From: Fermentibacter danicus
Lineage (GTDB): Bacteria > Fermentibacterota > Fermentibacteria > Fermentibacterales > Fermentibacteraceae
Direction: 5' to 3'
DNA length: 64,000 nt
NCBI GenBank assembly: GCA_001618615.1
Contig: LKHB01000181.1
Coordinates: 1-64,000, forward strand
Made by a program: the position numbers and the translations under genes. Below, piece after piece: positions 32,554 through 41,183 of the stretch (positions within the stretch are counted from its first letter, which is position 1; every line of letters begins with the position of its first letter). The notes below the pieces were generated by a model. It saw only the letters and a program-made list of their open reading frames with translations, had not been told where the DNA came from and made no database searches.

Positions 32554-33309
32554 TTACGGCAGGCGCGACCCGGGACCCTCGAGGCAGAACCGCACGGCCA
32601 TCAGCCTGAGTTCGCTCGGGGCCGAGGCGTCCTGGAGCAGCCTCGTCCAGAGTCTGTTCGCCAGGTAGGAGTCTCCGGTTACCATGTATGCGATGGCGGC
32701 GGCTGCGAGGGCCTCGGCCTGCGGGGCATCGGTGGCGATCGCAGTCTCGAGCCTCCTGCGCGCGGCGAGCACGTCGTCGTTCTCCCAGTCGATGAGCCCG
32801 AGCAGGAGGGCCGCCCTCGGCTTCGACGAGACGGGTTCGAGCAGCTCCCTGGCGGAGTCCGCCCGACCTCGCTCCAGCATCAGGAGAGCCAGGTCGTAAC
32901 GGGGGATGGACCAGCCAGGATCGGCCTCGACGGCCTCCATGAGCTCCCTGCCTGAAGCTTCGTCGTCTCCCGCCTCGTGCAGCGCGGTGGCCGTTCTCAC
33001 GTGCCGTGCCGCCGTCAGCCTGGAATCCAGCTCCGCCCTCATCGAAGGGTCGATCGGAAGCCGGACCTTCGTGCCCGGCCGAAGGGCGGCATCCGGCCGG
33101 TGGCCGGACATGATTGCAAGCGCCTCGTGACCCTCGCCCCGGTCGGCATCCAGGAGGGCCCAGGCGAGGAATCTCCAGGAATCGCCCTCCTGCCATTCGT
33201 ATTCGCTGGTCCTGTCGCCTGTGACAGTCAGCACGGCAGGGGGAGCGGACTCGCGGGGCCCGCACGACACGGCCGCAAGGGCGGGGAGAACCAGCCATAG
33301 CTTCTTCAT
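32554..33309 (-). CDS. TPR-like lipoprotein
   Basis: 251 residues. Signal ending in a lipobox-like AVSC (Cys near residue 16), then a LysM/Peptidyl-like early part (WRFLAWALLDAD, PGTKVRLPIDPSM) and four or so helix-turn-helix TPR-type repeats: LALLMLERGRADSARELL, ALLLGLIDWENDDVLAARRRL, AAIAYMVTGDSYLANRLW. Such proteins are scaffolds in the periplasm. No enzyme motif seen. ATG overlaps the dus stop (ATGA). It is the last gene of the leftward lipoylation operon; the function link is not obvious. Confidence 0.65.
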   Translation of the reverse strand: MKKLWLVLPALAAVSCGPRESAPPAVLTVTGDRTSEYEWQEGDSWRFLAWALLDADRGEGHEALAIMSGHRPDAALRPGTKVRLPIDPSMRAELDSRLTAARHVRTATALHEAGDDEASGRELMEAVEADPGWSIPRYDLALLMLERGRADSARELLEPVSSKPRAALLLGLIDWENDDVLAARRRLETAIATDAPQAEALAAAAIAYMVTGDSYLANRLWTRLLQDASAPSELRLMAVRFCLEGPGSRLP

Positions 33310-34265
33310 GCAGTCTCCATGATCTTTGAAGCCTCCTCGAGCACTCCGGCCACGTCCGATTCGGATTCCACTCCCACCGCGAGCGACCGCAGCGAGGCGG
33401 CACCCTTGAAGCCCTTCAGGTATCTGACGAGCTGCCCCCTGAACATATGGAACACGAACGGCGCCGGAACATCCAGCATGGAAAGCCTCAGATGCTCCAT
33501 CACCGTCTCCCGGAACTCCCCGGCGGCAGGCTGGATTGACCCCAGGCCCGCCAGCTCCCGGAAGAACCAGGGTCGCCCGATGGCACCCCTTCCGATGAGC
33601 AGCCCCGACGCTCCTGTCTCGTCCCTCATCCGCAGGGCGGCGGAAGGGCTGGTGGAGTCTCCGTTGGCCACGACGGGAATGGGTGAGGCGCCTGCGATCG
33701 CTGTGATCCCGGCTGTTCTGACCGGACCGTCGAACATGTCGCTCCTGAAGCGTCCATGGACGCAAAGGGCCGAAGCCCCCCTCGATGCCGCAAGCGCTCC
33801 GATGTCGTCGGGGACGGGGTTTTCAGGATCCCAGCCGAGCCTGATCTTGAGGGTCACGGGGAGCCCGCCCGCTCCTGCCGAGGTGGCGGATACGACGTCG
33901 AGCAGTCTGGGGATGTCCCTGAGGAGCGCCGCGCCGGAACGGCTGGCCAGAACCTTGCGGACGGGGCAGCCGGCATTGATGTCGATGAAGTCGAATCCCA
34001 TCCTGGATACGATCGAGGCCGCCCTCTCGAATGCCTCGGGCTCCGCGCCGTAGAGCTGAACGCCGATGGGCTTCTCCTCCTCCCTGAAGGCGAGCAGGCG
34101 GCAGGAACCGGAGTTCCTCCTCGAAAGGCCCTGGACGCTTACCATCTCGGTCACGACGGCCGTGGCCCCATGCCTCCTCGCTATCGTCCTGAAGGCGGAG
34201 TCCGTAAAGCCGGCCATGGGTGCGAGCGTGAAACCGCGAGCGTACCCCTCGGGCGCCGGTGTCAT
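33306..34265 (-). CDS. dusB: tRNA-dihydrouridine synthase (DusB-like)
   Basis: 319 residues, FMN TIM-barrel. Opening FTLAPMAGFTDSAFRTIARRHGA, FIDINAGCP with the catalytic Cys, VTLKIRLGWD, and late VVANGDSTSP, GLLIGRGAIGRPWFF. It reduces uridines in the tRNA D-loop. DusB versus other Dus subtypes is by general appearance. ATG overlaps the lipA stop (ATGA at 34262-34265). Confidence 0.9.
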   Translation of the reverse strand: MTPAPEGYARGFTLAPMAGFTDSAFRTIARRHGATAVVTEMVSVQGLSRRNSGSCRLLAFREEEKPIGVQLYGAEPEAFERAASIVSRMGFDFIDINAGCPVRKVLASRSGAALLRDIPRLLDVVSATSAGAGGLPVTLKIRLGWDPENPVPDDIGALAASRGASALCVHGRFRSDMFDGPVRTAGITAIAGASPIPVVANGDSTSPSAALRMRDETGASGLLIGRGAIGRPWFFRELAGLGSIQPAAGEFRETVMEHLRLSMLDVPAPFVFHMFRGQLVRYLKGFKGAASLRSLAVGVESESDVAGVLEEASKIMETA

Positions 34266-35146
34266 TCCCGGCCTTCTCCATGGACGGACAGGCCGGCATA
34301 TGCCGCGGCGGCGTCGAAGGAACTCCTGACGAGAGGACCGGAGGCCACGGCGGCGAATCCTGCGGCCAGAGCCTCCGAGCGCCACTGGTCGAACTCCGCC
34401 GGCGTCACGAACCTGTCCACCGGCTGGTGGTTTCGGGTCGGCTGGAGGTACTGGCCCAGTGTGAGCATGGTTACGCCCGCGCTCCTCAGGTCCGCCAGAG
34501 TCGATCTGATGTCCTCGGCGCTCTCGCCGAGCCCCAGCATGATCCCGCTTTTGGTGGGAATCCCCGGCTGGATGCGTCGGAAGGTCGAAAGCAGGTCCAG
34601 GGAAGTCCTGTAGGAAGCCCCGGGGCGGAGCGCCGGGAAGAGCCTCTCGACTGTCTCTACGTTATGGTTGAAGACGTCGGGGCGGGCCTCGCCTACGATC
34701 GACAGACTCCTGCCGCAGCCCTTGAAGTCCGGCGTCAGTACCTCCACCTTCGTCGAAGGGGATCGCTTCCGTATGGCCGCTATCGTGTCGGCGAAAATGG
34801 ATGCTCCGCCGTCCGCCAGGTCGTCCCTGGTGACGGACGTGACTACTGCGTACTTCAGGCCGAGGGCTTCGACGGCCGAAGCCACCCTCTCCGGTTCGTC
34901 CGGCGGGGGAGGGGGAACGGGGCCCGACGCCTTCCGCACGGCGCAGTAGGCGCATCGTCTCGTGCAGGTATCGCCGAGGATCAGGAACGTCGCCGTCCCG
35001 TTCTCGAAGCAGCGCCCCTGGTTCGGGCAGGCGGCCTCCCTGCAGACAGTATGCAGCCCCGCCCCGTCTATGAGGCTCCGGACCCTGGCCGCCTCCACTC
35101 CTCCCAGAGTGACGGACCGGAGCCATTCCGGCTTCCCGCACTTCAT
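34262..35146 (-). CDS. lipA: Lipoyl synthase
   Basis: Radical-SAM enzyme that puts two sulfurs into protein-bound octanoyl groups. 294 residues. The auxiliary cluster motif CREAACPNQGRC and the SAM cluster CTRRCAYC are both complete; FLILGDTCTRRCAYC and VTSVTRDDLADGGA are family text, and the C-terminal RSS motif Arg-Ser-Ser is present (VRSSFDAAA). ATG 35146 has GGAG four bases upstream; longer readings lack homology. It lies 82 bases after the lipoate ligase-like gene. Confidence 0.96.
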   Translation of the reverse strand: MKCGKPEWLRSVTLGGVEAARVRSLIDGAGLHTVCREAACPNQGRCFENGTATFLILGDTCTRRCAYCAVRKASGPVPPPPPDEPERVASAVEALGLKYAVVTSVTRDDLADGGASIFADTIAAIRKRSPSTKVEVLTPDFKGCGRSLSIVGEARPDVFNHNVETVERLFPALRPGASYRTSLDLLSTFRRIQPGIPTKSGIMLGLGESAEDIRSTLADLRSAGVTMLTLGQYLQPTRNHQPVDRFVTPAEFDQWRSEALAAGFAAVASGPLVRSSFDAAAAYAGLSVHGEGRE

Positions 35147-35228
35147 CGCTCCGGTCTCCCTTCCTGGTCGATCGCCCGGTGTGCCGCAAACGGTCGTCCA
35201 CAGTCCCATGCGGGGGCCGTCGTAATCT

Positions 35229-36041
35229 TCATGCCCATGCAGCGGCCTCCAGCCTGAAGGAGGACTCCAGTCGTGAGAGTTCGCACGAGTCGAGCCCGTA
35301 TTCGTCCATCTCCACAGGCTCTTCGCCCAGCGCCCGGGAGAAGGCCCGGTGGACCGGCTCCCTCAGCGATTCCGGCGTTATCCCGGGGTCGAAGTCCGCG
35401 AGCCCGCGCACGGTTCCCGACAGTATGGCGCGCACGGCCTCCCTGGACCCGGGGTCGGTCCCCGGGAGGAAGTCCGCGAGGCGGACCTGATCGTTTCTCA
35501 CGATCATGGAGCCATGTTCGAGGAATGCTCCATGGCGGCGGGCCTGGGCGCTGCCGACGACCTTGGCACCCCCGATGGTCACCTCCATCCTGCCGTGGGA
35601 GGTGAAGCACGGATTGGCAGGCATCCTGGGATGGAGCGAATGCCTGTCCGCCCTGGCCAGCACGGCGGGAAGACCCATCGATGCAAGCGCATCGGCGAGC
35701 GCGGAACCGGTCCAAGCGAGGGCCTCCTCTATTCCGCACTTTGCGAGGAAGTGGTCCGGACAGGCTGCAATGCAGTAGGTGAGTTCGGATTCGTGCCAGA
35801 CCGCCCTGCCGCCGGTAGGCCTCCGAACCGCTCCGATCCCGCCGGCCCGGAGCCTCTCCGCGCAGATCTCCCTGGACGGGTCCTGCAGCCTGCCGATGGA
35901 CACGCAGGCCGGTTCCCAAAGGTATGTGCGCAGGGCGAAGCCTGTCTCGCCCCGCTCCGCCATCGACAGGAGCAGGGAATCGACCGCCATGTTCCTCGGT
36001 CCGTCCGATGCGCCCGATCTGAGCTGAACAGAATGTGCCAT
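35229..36041 (-). CDS. Lipoate--protein ligase/octanoyltransferase family protein
   Basis: 270 residues of the LplA/LipB/BPL catalytic fold. RRPTGGRAVWHESELTY is the ligand-binding loop and IGGAKVVGSAQARRHGAFLEHGSMIV carries the conserved Lys of this family. It either ligates lipoate or moves octanoate (LipM-like) to acceptor proteins; next to lipA a LipM-like role is favoured, but cannot be told by eye. It lacks the LplA C-terminal accessory domain. ATG 36041 is six bases after GGAG. First gene of the leftward unit. Confidence 0.85.
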   Translation of the reverse strand: MAHSVQLRSGASDGPRNMAVDSLLLSMAERGETGFALRTYLWEPACVSIGRLQDPSREICAERLRAGGIGAVRRPTGGRAVWHESELTYCIAACPDHFLAKCGIEEALAWTGSALADALASMGLPAVLARADRHSLHPRMPANPCFTSHGRMEVTIGGAKVVGSAQARRHGAFLEHGSMIVRNDQVRLADFLPGTDPGSREAVRAILSGTVRGLADFDPGITPESLREPVHRAFSRALGEEPVEMDEYGLDSCELSRLESSFRLEAAAWA

Positions 36042-36076
36042 GTCATACTCCAGGCCCGACCGGCAGCGTGGAACCG

Positions 36077-36105
36077 TTGTCATCGGGGAGGGTATCAGAT
36101 AGATT
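36077..36105 (+). promoter_or_regulatory. Candidate sigma70 promoter for the second PorV-like gene
   Basis: TTGTCA (36077-36082), 17-base spacer, TAGATT (36100-36105), 23 bases before the ATG at 36129. The -35 is five of six and the -10 four of six to consensus. Confidence 0.5.
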
Positions 36106-36128
36106 GATCGCCAGAACACGGAGGTCCA

Positions 36129-37034
36129 ATGAGACGAATCCTGCCGGTGGCTCTGTTCGCCTGCCTCACGGCTCGCGCCGATGACGGAATATACCGGGAC
36201 GCGGGCGCTTCGGCCTTCCAGTTCCTGAAGGTCGAAGTCTCCGCCCGCGCGGCCGCTCTGGGCGGGACGGTACTGCTGAACTCGGGCCCCCTTTCAGGGA
36301 TGTCGTGCCCTTCAGGGCTGGCAGGGGTGGACGGCCTCACCCTCACGGCCTGCCATGCCGGCTATCTGGGCTCCGCCACTCAGAATGCGGCGGCCCTGAC
36401 CTGGGGCGGAGGGCGATTCCGATTCTCCGCCGGCATCAGCACCATTTCCGCCGGCGGTCTCGAATATCGCGGGGACGTGCCTACCTCCGAGCCTCTCGGA
36501 ACCTTCGACTATCTCGACCTCGCCGTATCCGGAGCCGCGGCGGTGAGGCTCGGTGCGGTGGATGCCGGTCTGGGCGCCAAGATCATCCACGAGGAGATCT
36601 GGGATACGGACGACTGGGGCATGGCTGTCGACGCATCCGCGGCCTTCCATCCGACAGGCTGGCTCGACATCGCACTGGCGGTCCAGAACGTGGGGCCTTC
36701 GGTCGATTTCGGCGAGAGGCCCGGTTACAGGATGCCCATGACCTGGAGGACGGGCGCCAGGGTCACCCCGGTCCTCCCTCTGGCCGGTCCGGTCTCGGTC
36801 TCCGCCGAGATGTGCAAGCCCATAGACAACGAGGTCTCGGGCGGAGCGGGAGTCGAACTCAATCCGGTCGGCTGGCTCGATCTCAGAACCGGTTACAGGT
36901 TCGGTAGCGATTCCCAGGATCTCACCGCAGGGCTCGGGCTCTCATACGGCGGGTGGGCACTCGATTACGCCTGGATTCCCGGCGCGCTCTCCCTCGGGGA
37001 CGTACACCGGATCGTCCTCACAACCCGGCTCTGA
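36129..37034 (+). CDS. PorV/PorQ-like outer-membrane beta-barrel protein (second copy)
   Basis: 301 residues with a short signal peptide (about 1-17), the AGASAFQFLKVEVSARAAALGG opening typical of the PorV/PorQ/UPF0164 family, and about a dozen amphipathic strands ending in HRIVLTTRL. It is shorter than the copy at 10757 and lacks its acidic loop and the WNPAGL motif (here SCPSGLAG). Function as an outer-membrane channel or secretion partner is inferred from family. ATG has GGAGG upstream. Confidence 0.78.
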   Translation: MRRILPVALFACLTARADDGIYRDAGASAFQFLKVEVSARAAALGGTVLLNSGPLSGMSCPSGLAGVDGLTLTACHAGYLGSATQNAAALTWGGGRFRFSAGISTISAGGLEYRGDVPTSEPLGTFDYLDLAVSGAAAVRLGAVDAGLGAKIIHEEIWDTDDWGMAVDASAAFHPTGWLDIALAVQNVGPSVDFGERPGYRMPMTWRTGARVTPVLPLAGPVSVSAEMCKPIDNEVSGGAGVELNPVGWLDLRTGYRFGSDSQDLTAGLGLSYGGWALDYAWIPGALSLGDVHRIVLTTRL

Positions 37035-37051
37035 CCCCCGGAGACGCTTCC

Positions 37052-37777
37052 ATGATAGTATTGGTCACGAACGACGACGGCATAGACGCGCCCGGGCTGG
37101 AAGCCCTCGCCTCCGCCCTGTCGGAAGACTGGGACGCCTATGTCGTCGCTCCATCCGGTCACTGCAGCGGCACGGGGCATGCGCTGACCCTGTACCGCGA
37201 CCTGTCCGTGGAGAAGCGCGGCGATCGTTCCTGGTGCGTCGGCGGGACTCCGGCGGACTGCGTCAAGCTCGCCATTGGAGAGCTCCTCGGGGTCCGTCCG
37301 GACGTGGTCGTGTCGGGGATCAATCCGGGGCCCAACATGGCCAACAACGTGCATTATTCCGGCACCATAGCGGCCGCGAGCGAAGCCGCGTTCTGGAACA
37401 TTCCATCGATAGCCGTCAGCTCCGGTTCGCAGACCCCCCGGCACCTGGGCTGCACCGGCTCCTATGTCCGAAAACTCCTGCTGGCGGGCGTCCACCGGCT
37501 CATCCCCCGGTCCTGCGTTCTCAGCCTCAACATACCCGACCTGCCTCTCCGGGAACTCGGACAGCCGGTCTGGACGAGGACCGCCCGGTTTTCGGCCGAT
37601 GCGCCCTTCATCGTGCTCGATCCCGGACGCTCCTACAGGTACGGCAGGATGCCCGATCCTACCCTGACGGATCCCTCCGGAACCGACGTGGAGGCCCTCA
37701 AGGCGGGCCTCGTGAGCGCAACGCTGCTGGGGCTCGACCGCAGCCTCCCCGGATTCGACCTCCCGCCCATCGGATAG
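37052..37777 (+). CDS. surE: 5'/3'-nucleotidase SurE
   Basis: 241 residues, metal-dependent nucleotide phosphatase. Metal site opening LVTNDDGIDAPGLEAL and SGINPGPNMANNVHYSGTIAAASEA are diagnostic; WCVGGTPADCVKLAI is also typical. SurE removes phosphate from nucleoside monophosphates, often in stationary phase or stress, and elsewhere neighbours pcm and rpoS. ATG 37052 is preceded by GGAG. Confidence 0.95.
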   Translation: MIVLVTNDDGIDAPGLEALASALSEDWDAYVVAPSGHCSGTGHALTLYRDLSVEKRGDRSWCVGGTPADCVKLAIGELLGVRPDVVVSGINPGPNMANNVHYSGTIAAASEAAFWNIPSIAVSSGSQTPRHLGCTGSYVRKLLLAGVHRLIPRSCVLSLNIPDLPLRELGQPVWTRTARFSADAPFIVLDPGRSYRYGRMPDPTLTDPSGTDVEALKAGLVSATLLGLDRSLPGFDLPPIG

Positions 37778-37779
37778 CC

Positions 37780-39564
37780 GTGGCCTCCGCTCTGGCCGCG
37801 GCGCTGCTGGTCTCGTCCGGCCCGGACGCCATCTTCCTGGATCACCGGGCCTCGGTGGACCTGATCCGCAGCCCGGATCTCCTCGCCGTGGAAGTCTCGG
37901 ACGAGACGATCATCCCCCTGAACGCCTCCGGAGTGGCCCGGTTCTCGTCCCTCTCCGTCCCGTACGACCGTTCGATGGAGACTGTCATGGTCGTGAAGGC
38001 CGAGATCCATCCAGTCCGTCCGGGTCGCCCGGAGGCCGAGGCCCGGGTGACGGAGAGGCCCAGGCCGGGACTTGCCGCATCCGGCCGGCTGGAGAGCAAT
38101 TTCAGGGAGCTGGTGATCGAGTTCACAGGGGTGGAGACGGGGGACACCCTCTTCATCACGACCCGTCGCGAGATCGAAAGGCTTCCGCTCGTCGACGCCT
38201 ACAGCTACTCGTTCTTCTCCCAGTCCACGGACAGCATCGCGTCGAGCTGCTTCTCGGTCCGGTGGCCCGCCGGAGCGCCGCTGCTGATCGCAGGGCCGCC
38301 GCCTTCGACGGATTACGAGGCCGGCGGCGTGAGACATCTGCAATGGCCCTGCGGTCCGATGCCGGCGCTGCCCCCGCTTCCTCTGGGAGTACCGGTGGAG
38401 ATGGAGGCCCGGCGCGTGATCATCGCCTCGCACCCGCCGGAGGAGCTGGGGGCGCTGCTCTGTCCCGTTCTGGACCCGGGCGGCGCCGGTGGAGCCGAAG
38501 AGGCCGCCCTGTCCATGGTGATAGACTCCGTCGGGCGTGATCCGGATTCCCTCAGGGCCTGGGTGGCGAGGAGCATCTCCTTTCTCGGCGCAGGCATCGG
38601 GGCGCATCCGGGGTTCACCCCCAGGACCCCTCTGCAGACGCTCCAGGACAGGTGCGGAGTCTGCAGGGACAAGTCCGTCCTCCTCACCGCACTGCTGAGG
38701 GAGGCAGGGAGCCGGGCGTGGCTCGGGCTGACCAGGGTCTCGCATCCTCTCGACGAGCTCTGCGGGATCAGGGATTTCGACCACATGGTCGTTCTGCTCG
38801 AGAGGGACGGGGCGATCGATATCCTCGACCCTTCCACGGCCGGCCACTCCACTCCCGCAGGGTACGCCCTGCGGGGCCTCCCCGTGCTGCCCGTCGCGCC
38901 ATGGTGCAGGGGGTACGAGACGGTCCCCTCCGAAGGATGCGACACCCTGTCCATCCGGATGTCGCTGGGCTTCTCGTCCGGGCTGGACAGCCTCTCGGGA
39001 GGTTTCGAGGCCGGATTCACTGGGGCGGTGGACGAACTCTGGAGGGACATGCTCTCCAGGGTGGATGTGGAAGCTTGGCCCGAAATGCTGGAAGCCCTCT
39101 TCGGAGCTTCTCCATCCAGCGCCCTCCGTATCGTGGGCGATCCCCACGATCCCCTGTCGGCCGTCTCCGTGGAGGGTACGATCACCATCCCCTCCCGCCT
39201 GATCGGGGACGGGGACACCTCGGCTATGATCCTCCCCGGGCTGGTCGACGTGAACAGGGCGGGCTCCAGGATCGCCGCCCTTCTCCTCGCCGGAGAGGGA
39301 TCGAGCGGACGGGCCGAGGGTACGGATACGCCGATGATCGAACTTCTGGACGCCGCCATCTGCATCCCGGAGGGATTCGCTCCATCCCTGCCGGAACCGG
39401 CTTCGGCCGAGGGTCATGAGGTCTCCGTGCGGATCGAGGGAGACTCGCTGAGATGGTCTGAATCCTGCGATCTCGGAAACCACGCTGTCTCCCGGCTCAG
39501 GAGAACGGCGCTGGCCAGATGCGCCGGCTCGCCTCGCGGCATCCTCCTGACGGAGGAAAGATGA
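37780..39564 (+). CDS. DUF3857/transglutaminase-like secreted protein
   Basis: 594 residues. Signal peptide, an all-beta DUF3857-like part (about 20-220), a transglutaminase-like core and a C-terminal beta domain. The papain-like triad is visible: Cys near residue 294 in CGVCRDKSVLLTALLREAG, His near 335 in DFDHMVVLLE, and Asp near 350 in DILDPSTAG. Activity could be a peptide crosslink or cleavage; targets are unknown. GTG 37780 has no strong Shine-Dalgarno but is 3 bases after surE. The stop overlaps the next gene's ATG. Confidence 0.75.
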   Translation: MASALAAALLVSSGPDAIFLDHRASVDLIRSPDLLAVEVSDETIIPLNASGVARFSSLSVPYDRSMETVMVVKAEIHPVRPGRPEAEARVTERPRPGLAASGRLESNFRELVIEFTGVETGDTLFITTRREIERLPLVDAYSYSFFSQSTDSIASSCFSVRWPAGAPLLIAGPPPSTDYEAGGVRHLQWPCGPMPALPPLPLGVPVEMEARRVIIASHPPEELGALLCPVLDPGGAGGAEEAALSMVIDSVGRDPDSLRAWVARSISFLGAGIGAHPGFTPRTPLQTLQDRCGVCRDKSVLLTALLREAGSRAWLGLTRVSHPLDELCGIRDFDHMVVLLERDGAIDILDPSTAGHSTPAGYALRGLPVLPVAPWCRGYETVPSEGCDTLSIRMSLGFSSGLDSLSGGFEAGFTGAVDELWRDMLSRVDVEAWPEMLEALFGASPSSALRIVGDPHDPLSAVSVEGTITIPSRLIGDGDTSAMILPGLVDVNRAGSRIAALLLAGEGSSGRAEGTDTPMIELLDAAICIPEGFAPSLPEPASAEGHEVSVRIEGDSLRWSESCDLGNHAVSRLRRTALARCAGSPRGILLTEER

Positions 39565-41048
39565 CGGGCCTTGTCCTCGCCTCGCTGCTGCCGTCCGCAG
39601 TCGCCTCCGCGTCCTTCCTCGGCATGGAGCTGTCCATGAGGGATGAGGTTCTGGTGACGGAGCTTACGGTGGACGGCTACCCCGGGAGGCGGTATCCCGT
39701 CCCGTTCGATCCCGCCTTCATGGACGCCGAACTCGAAGAGGCCTGGGTGGCTTCTCCGACCGGAGGCAGGATCGACGTGCCCGCCTGGGCCGTCGATACC
39801 CTCAGCGTAGTGTCCGGCATGCCCTCGGCCCTGGTCGTGGCATTCCCTGGAGCGATGGGGGAGGGCGGCTTCCTCCGCGCCACGGTCACGGACAGGAGTT
39901 CCGCCTGGAGCCGTGGCGCATGGTTCGACTTCACCGCCCCGGAGTGGCCCGACAGCGTCCGGATAGTCTTCAGGGACTCCGGCCGTGAGCCGGTCTGGTC
40001 CGGAGAGGGATACGAATTTTCCATGGACGGCCGGGACGCCGTCTTCACCGCCGGACCATCGGCGGGGCGCCTGTCGGTCTCGTGCTTCACCGACTGGGAC
40101 GACCTGTACGAATTCCTGCGGACCTCGTTCGACGAGGCCGCGAACGCGCCCGTGCCCTCCTCCGTCAGGGGGGCCGCGATCGAAGCCGCCGCCTCCGGCG
40201 CCGACGGGACGATGATCGCAGCCAGGCTGCGGACCATTCTGTGCAACAGCTTCAGGTTGAAGAGCGCCGGGCATCCGGCGTCCCTCCTGGAGGTCGATCC
40301 CCTCGAAACCCTCATGAGAACGAGGTCGGCCGACAGACTGGAGATGGCCCTGGTGGCGGTCTCGATCCTCGAGGCGATGGACATGGACGCCGAACTCCTC
40401 TTCGGCGCCGCAGACAGGGCGGAGGTGCCGATCCCGTCGGACTGGGACAGGCCTCTCGTTTCCATCGCCCTGGCTGACGGGCGAGTGCTGCTCATCGATC
40501 CATCGGCATATCTGAACAGCGCGTTCCATGTCCCCGACAGGGAGTCGATGGACATCCTGGGGCCGGGCTGCGGCAGGCCGCTCGAACCTCCGGCCGGCGG
40601 CCCCGAGGACTTCTGGAGGGAGACATGGACTGTCGCCCCGGACGGATCGTTCGCGCTCGAAGTACTCACCGGCGGATCGGCCGATTCCCTTCTCAGGCAC
40701 AGGCTGGCGGGACTGGACGGGCCCTCCGCGTCCGCCTCGCTGGCCCTCTGGCTTCTCCAGGGCGGGGGACCGGCCGCGATCGAGAGCCTCGAGACCACCG
40801 ATCTGTTCGACCTCTCCACCCCGGCTTCCCTCTGCGCCTGCGGACGGCTTCCCGACATCGTCGCTCCGGGTTCGCAGATTCTGCTCCCCAGGCTGCCGGT
40901 GCGCCAGGAGAACGGGACACAGAGGATCTGGAACCTGCCGGCGAGGATCGCGGCCTTCTCCCGGGGTCTGTCCTTGTCGGGCGGCGGTTTCTCGCTCGAG
41001 GAGGTCGATGGTGGACCGGCCTGTCCGGCTGCTCTCTTCGAAATGTAA
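39561..41048 (+). CDS. Degenerate paralogue of the DUF3857/transglutaminase protein
   Basis: 495 residues with the same plan as its upstream neighbour: signal peptide, beta domain, transglutaminase-like core (about 240-330) and C-terminal domain. The stretch RSADRLEMALVAVSILEAMDMDAELL lines up with the neighbour's CGVCRDKS helix, but Asp takes the place of the catalytic Cys. No His is found in the DFDHMVVL equivalent (DRPLVSIAL). The LLIDPSAY Asp survives. The fold is probably kept without catalysis. ATGA coupling suggests the two work as a pair. Confidence 0.65.
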   Translation: MTGLVLASLLPSAVASASFLGMELSMRDEVLVTELTVDGYPGRRYPVPFDPAFMDAELEEAWVASPTGGRIDVPAWAVDTLSVVSGMPSALVVAFPGAMGEGGFLRATVTDRSSAWSRGAWFDFTAPEWPDSVRIVFRDSGREPVWSGEGYEFSMDGRDAVFTAGPSAGRLSVSCFTDWDDLYEFLRTSFDEAANAPVPSSVRGAAIEAAASGADGTMIAARLRTILCNSFRLKSAGHPASLLEVDPLETLMRTRSADRLEMALVAVSILEAMDMDAELLFGAADRAEVPIPSDWDRPLVSIALADGRVLLIDPSAYLNSAFHVPDRESMDILGPGCGRPLEPPAGGPEDFWRETWTVAPDGSFALEVLTGGSADSLLRHRLAGLDGPSASASLALWLLQGGGPAAIESLETTDLFDLSTPASLCACGRLPDIVAPGSQILLPRLPVRQENGTQRIWNLPARIAAFSRGLSLSGGGFSLEEVDGGPACPAALFEM

Positions 41049-41183
41049 GGACTTCAGCCTGCTTCGCCCGGGATCCGTTACCCTCCGCAGCGGTTCTTCG
41101 TCATCTTCCAGCCATCGCCCGGCTGCGCGCCGGCCGGGATCGGAGGCCCGACGGAACGCCCCATGTGAGGGAAGGATGATTCT

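Noticed and set aside
37633..39483. Minus-strand open frame of about 616 codons opposite the transglutaminase gene
   Set aside because: The opposite strand encodes a signal peptide and catalytic triad; this frame has neither motif nor start signal.
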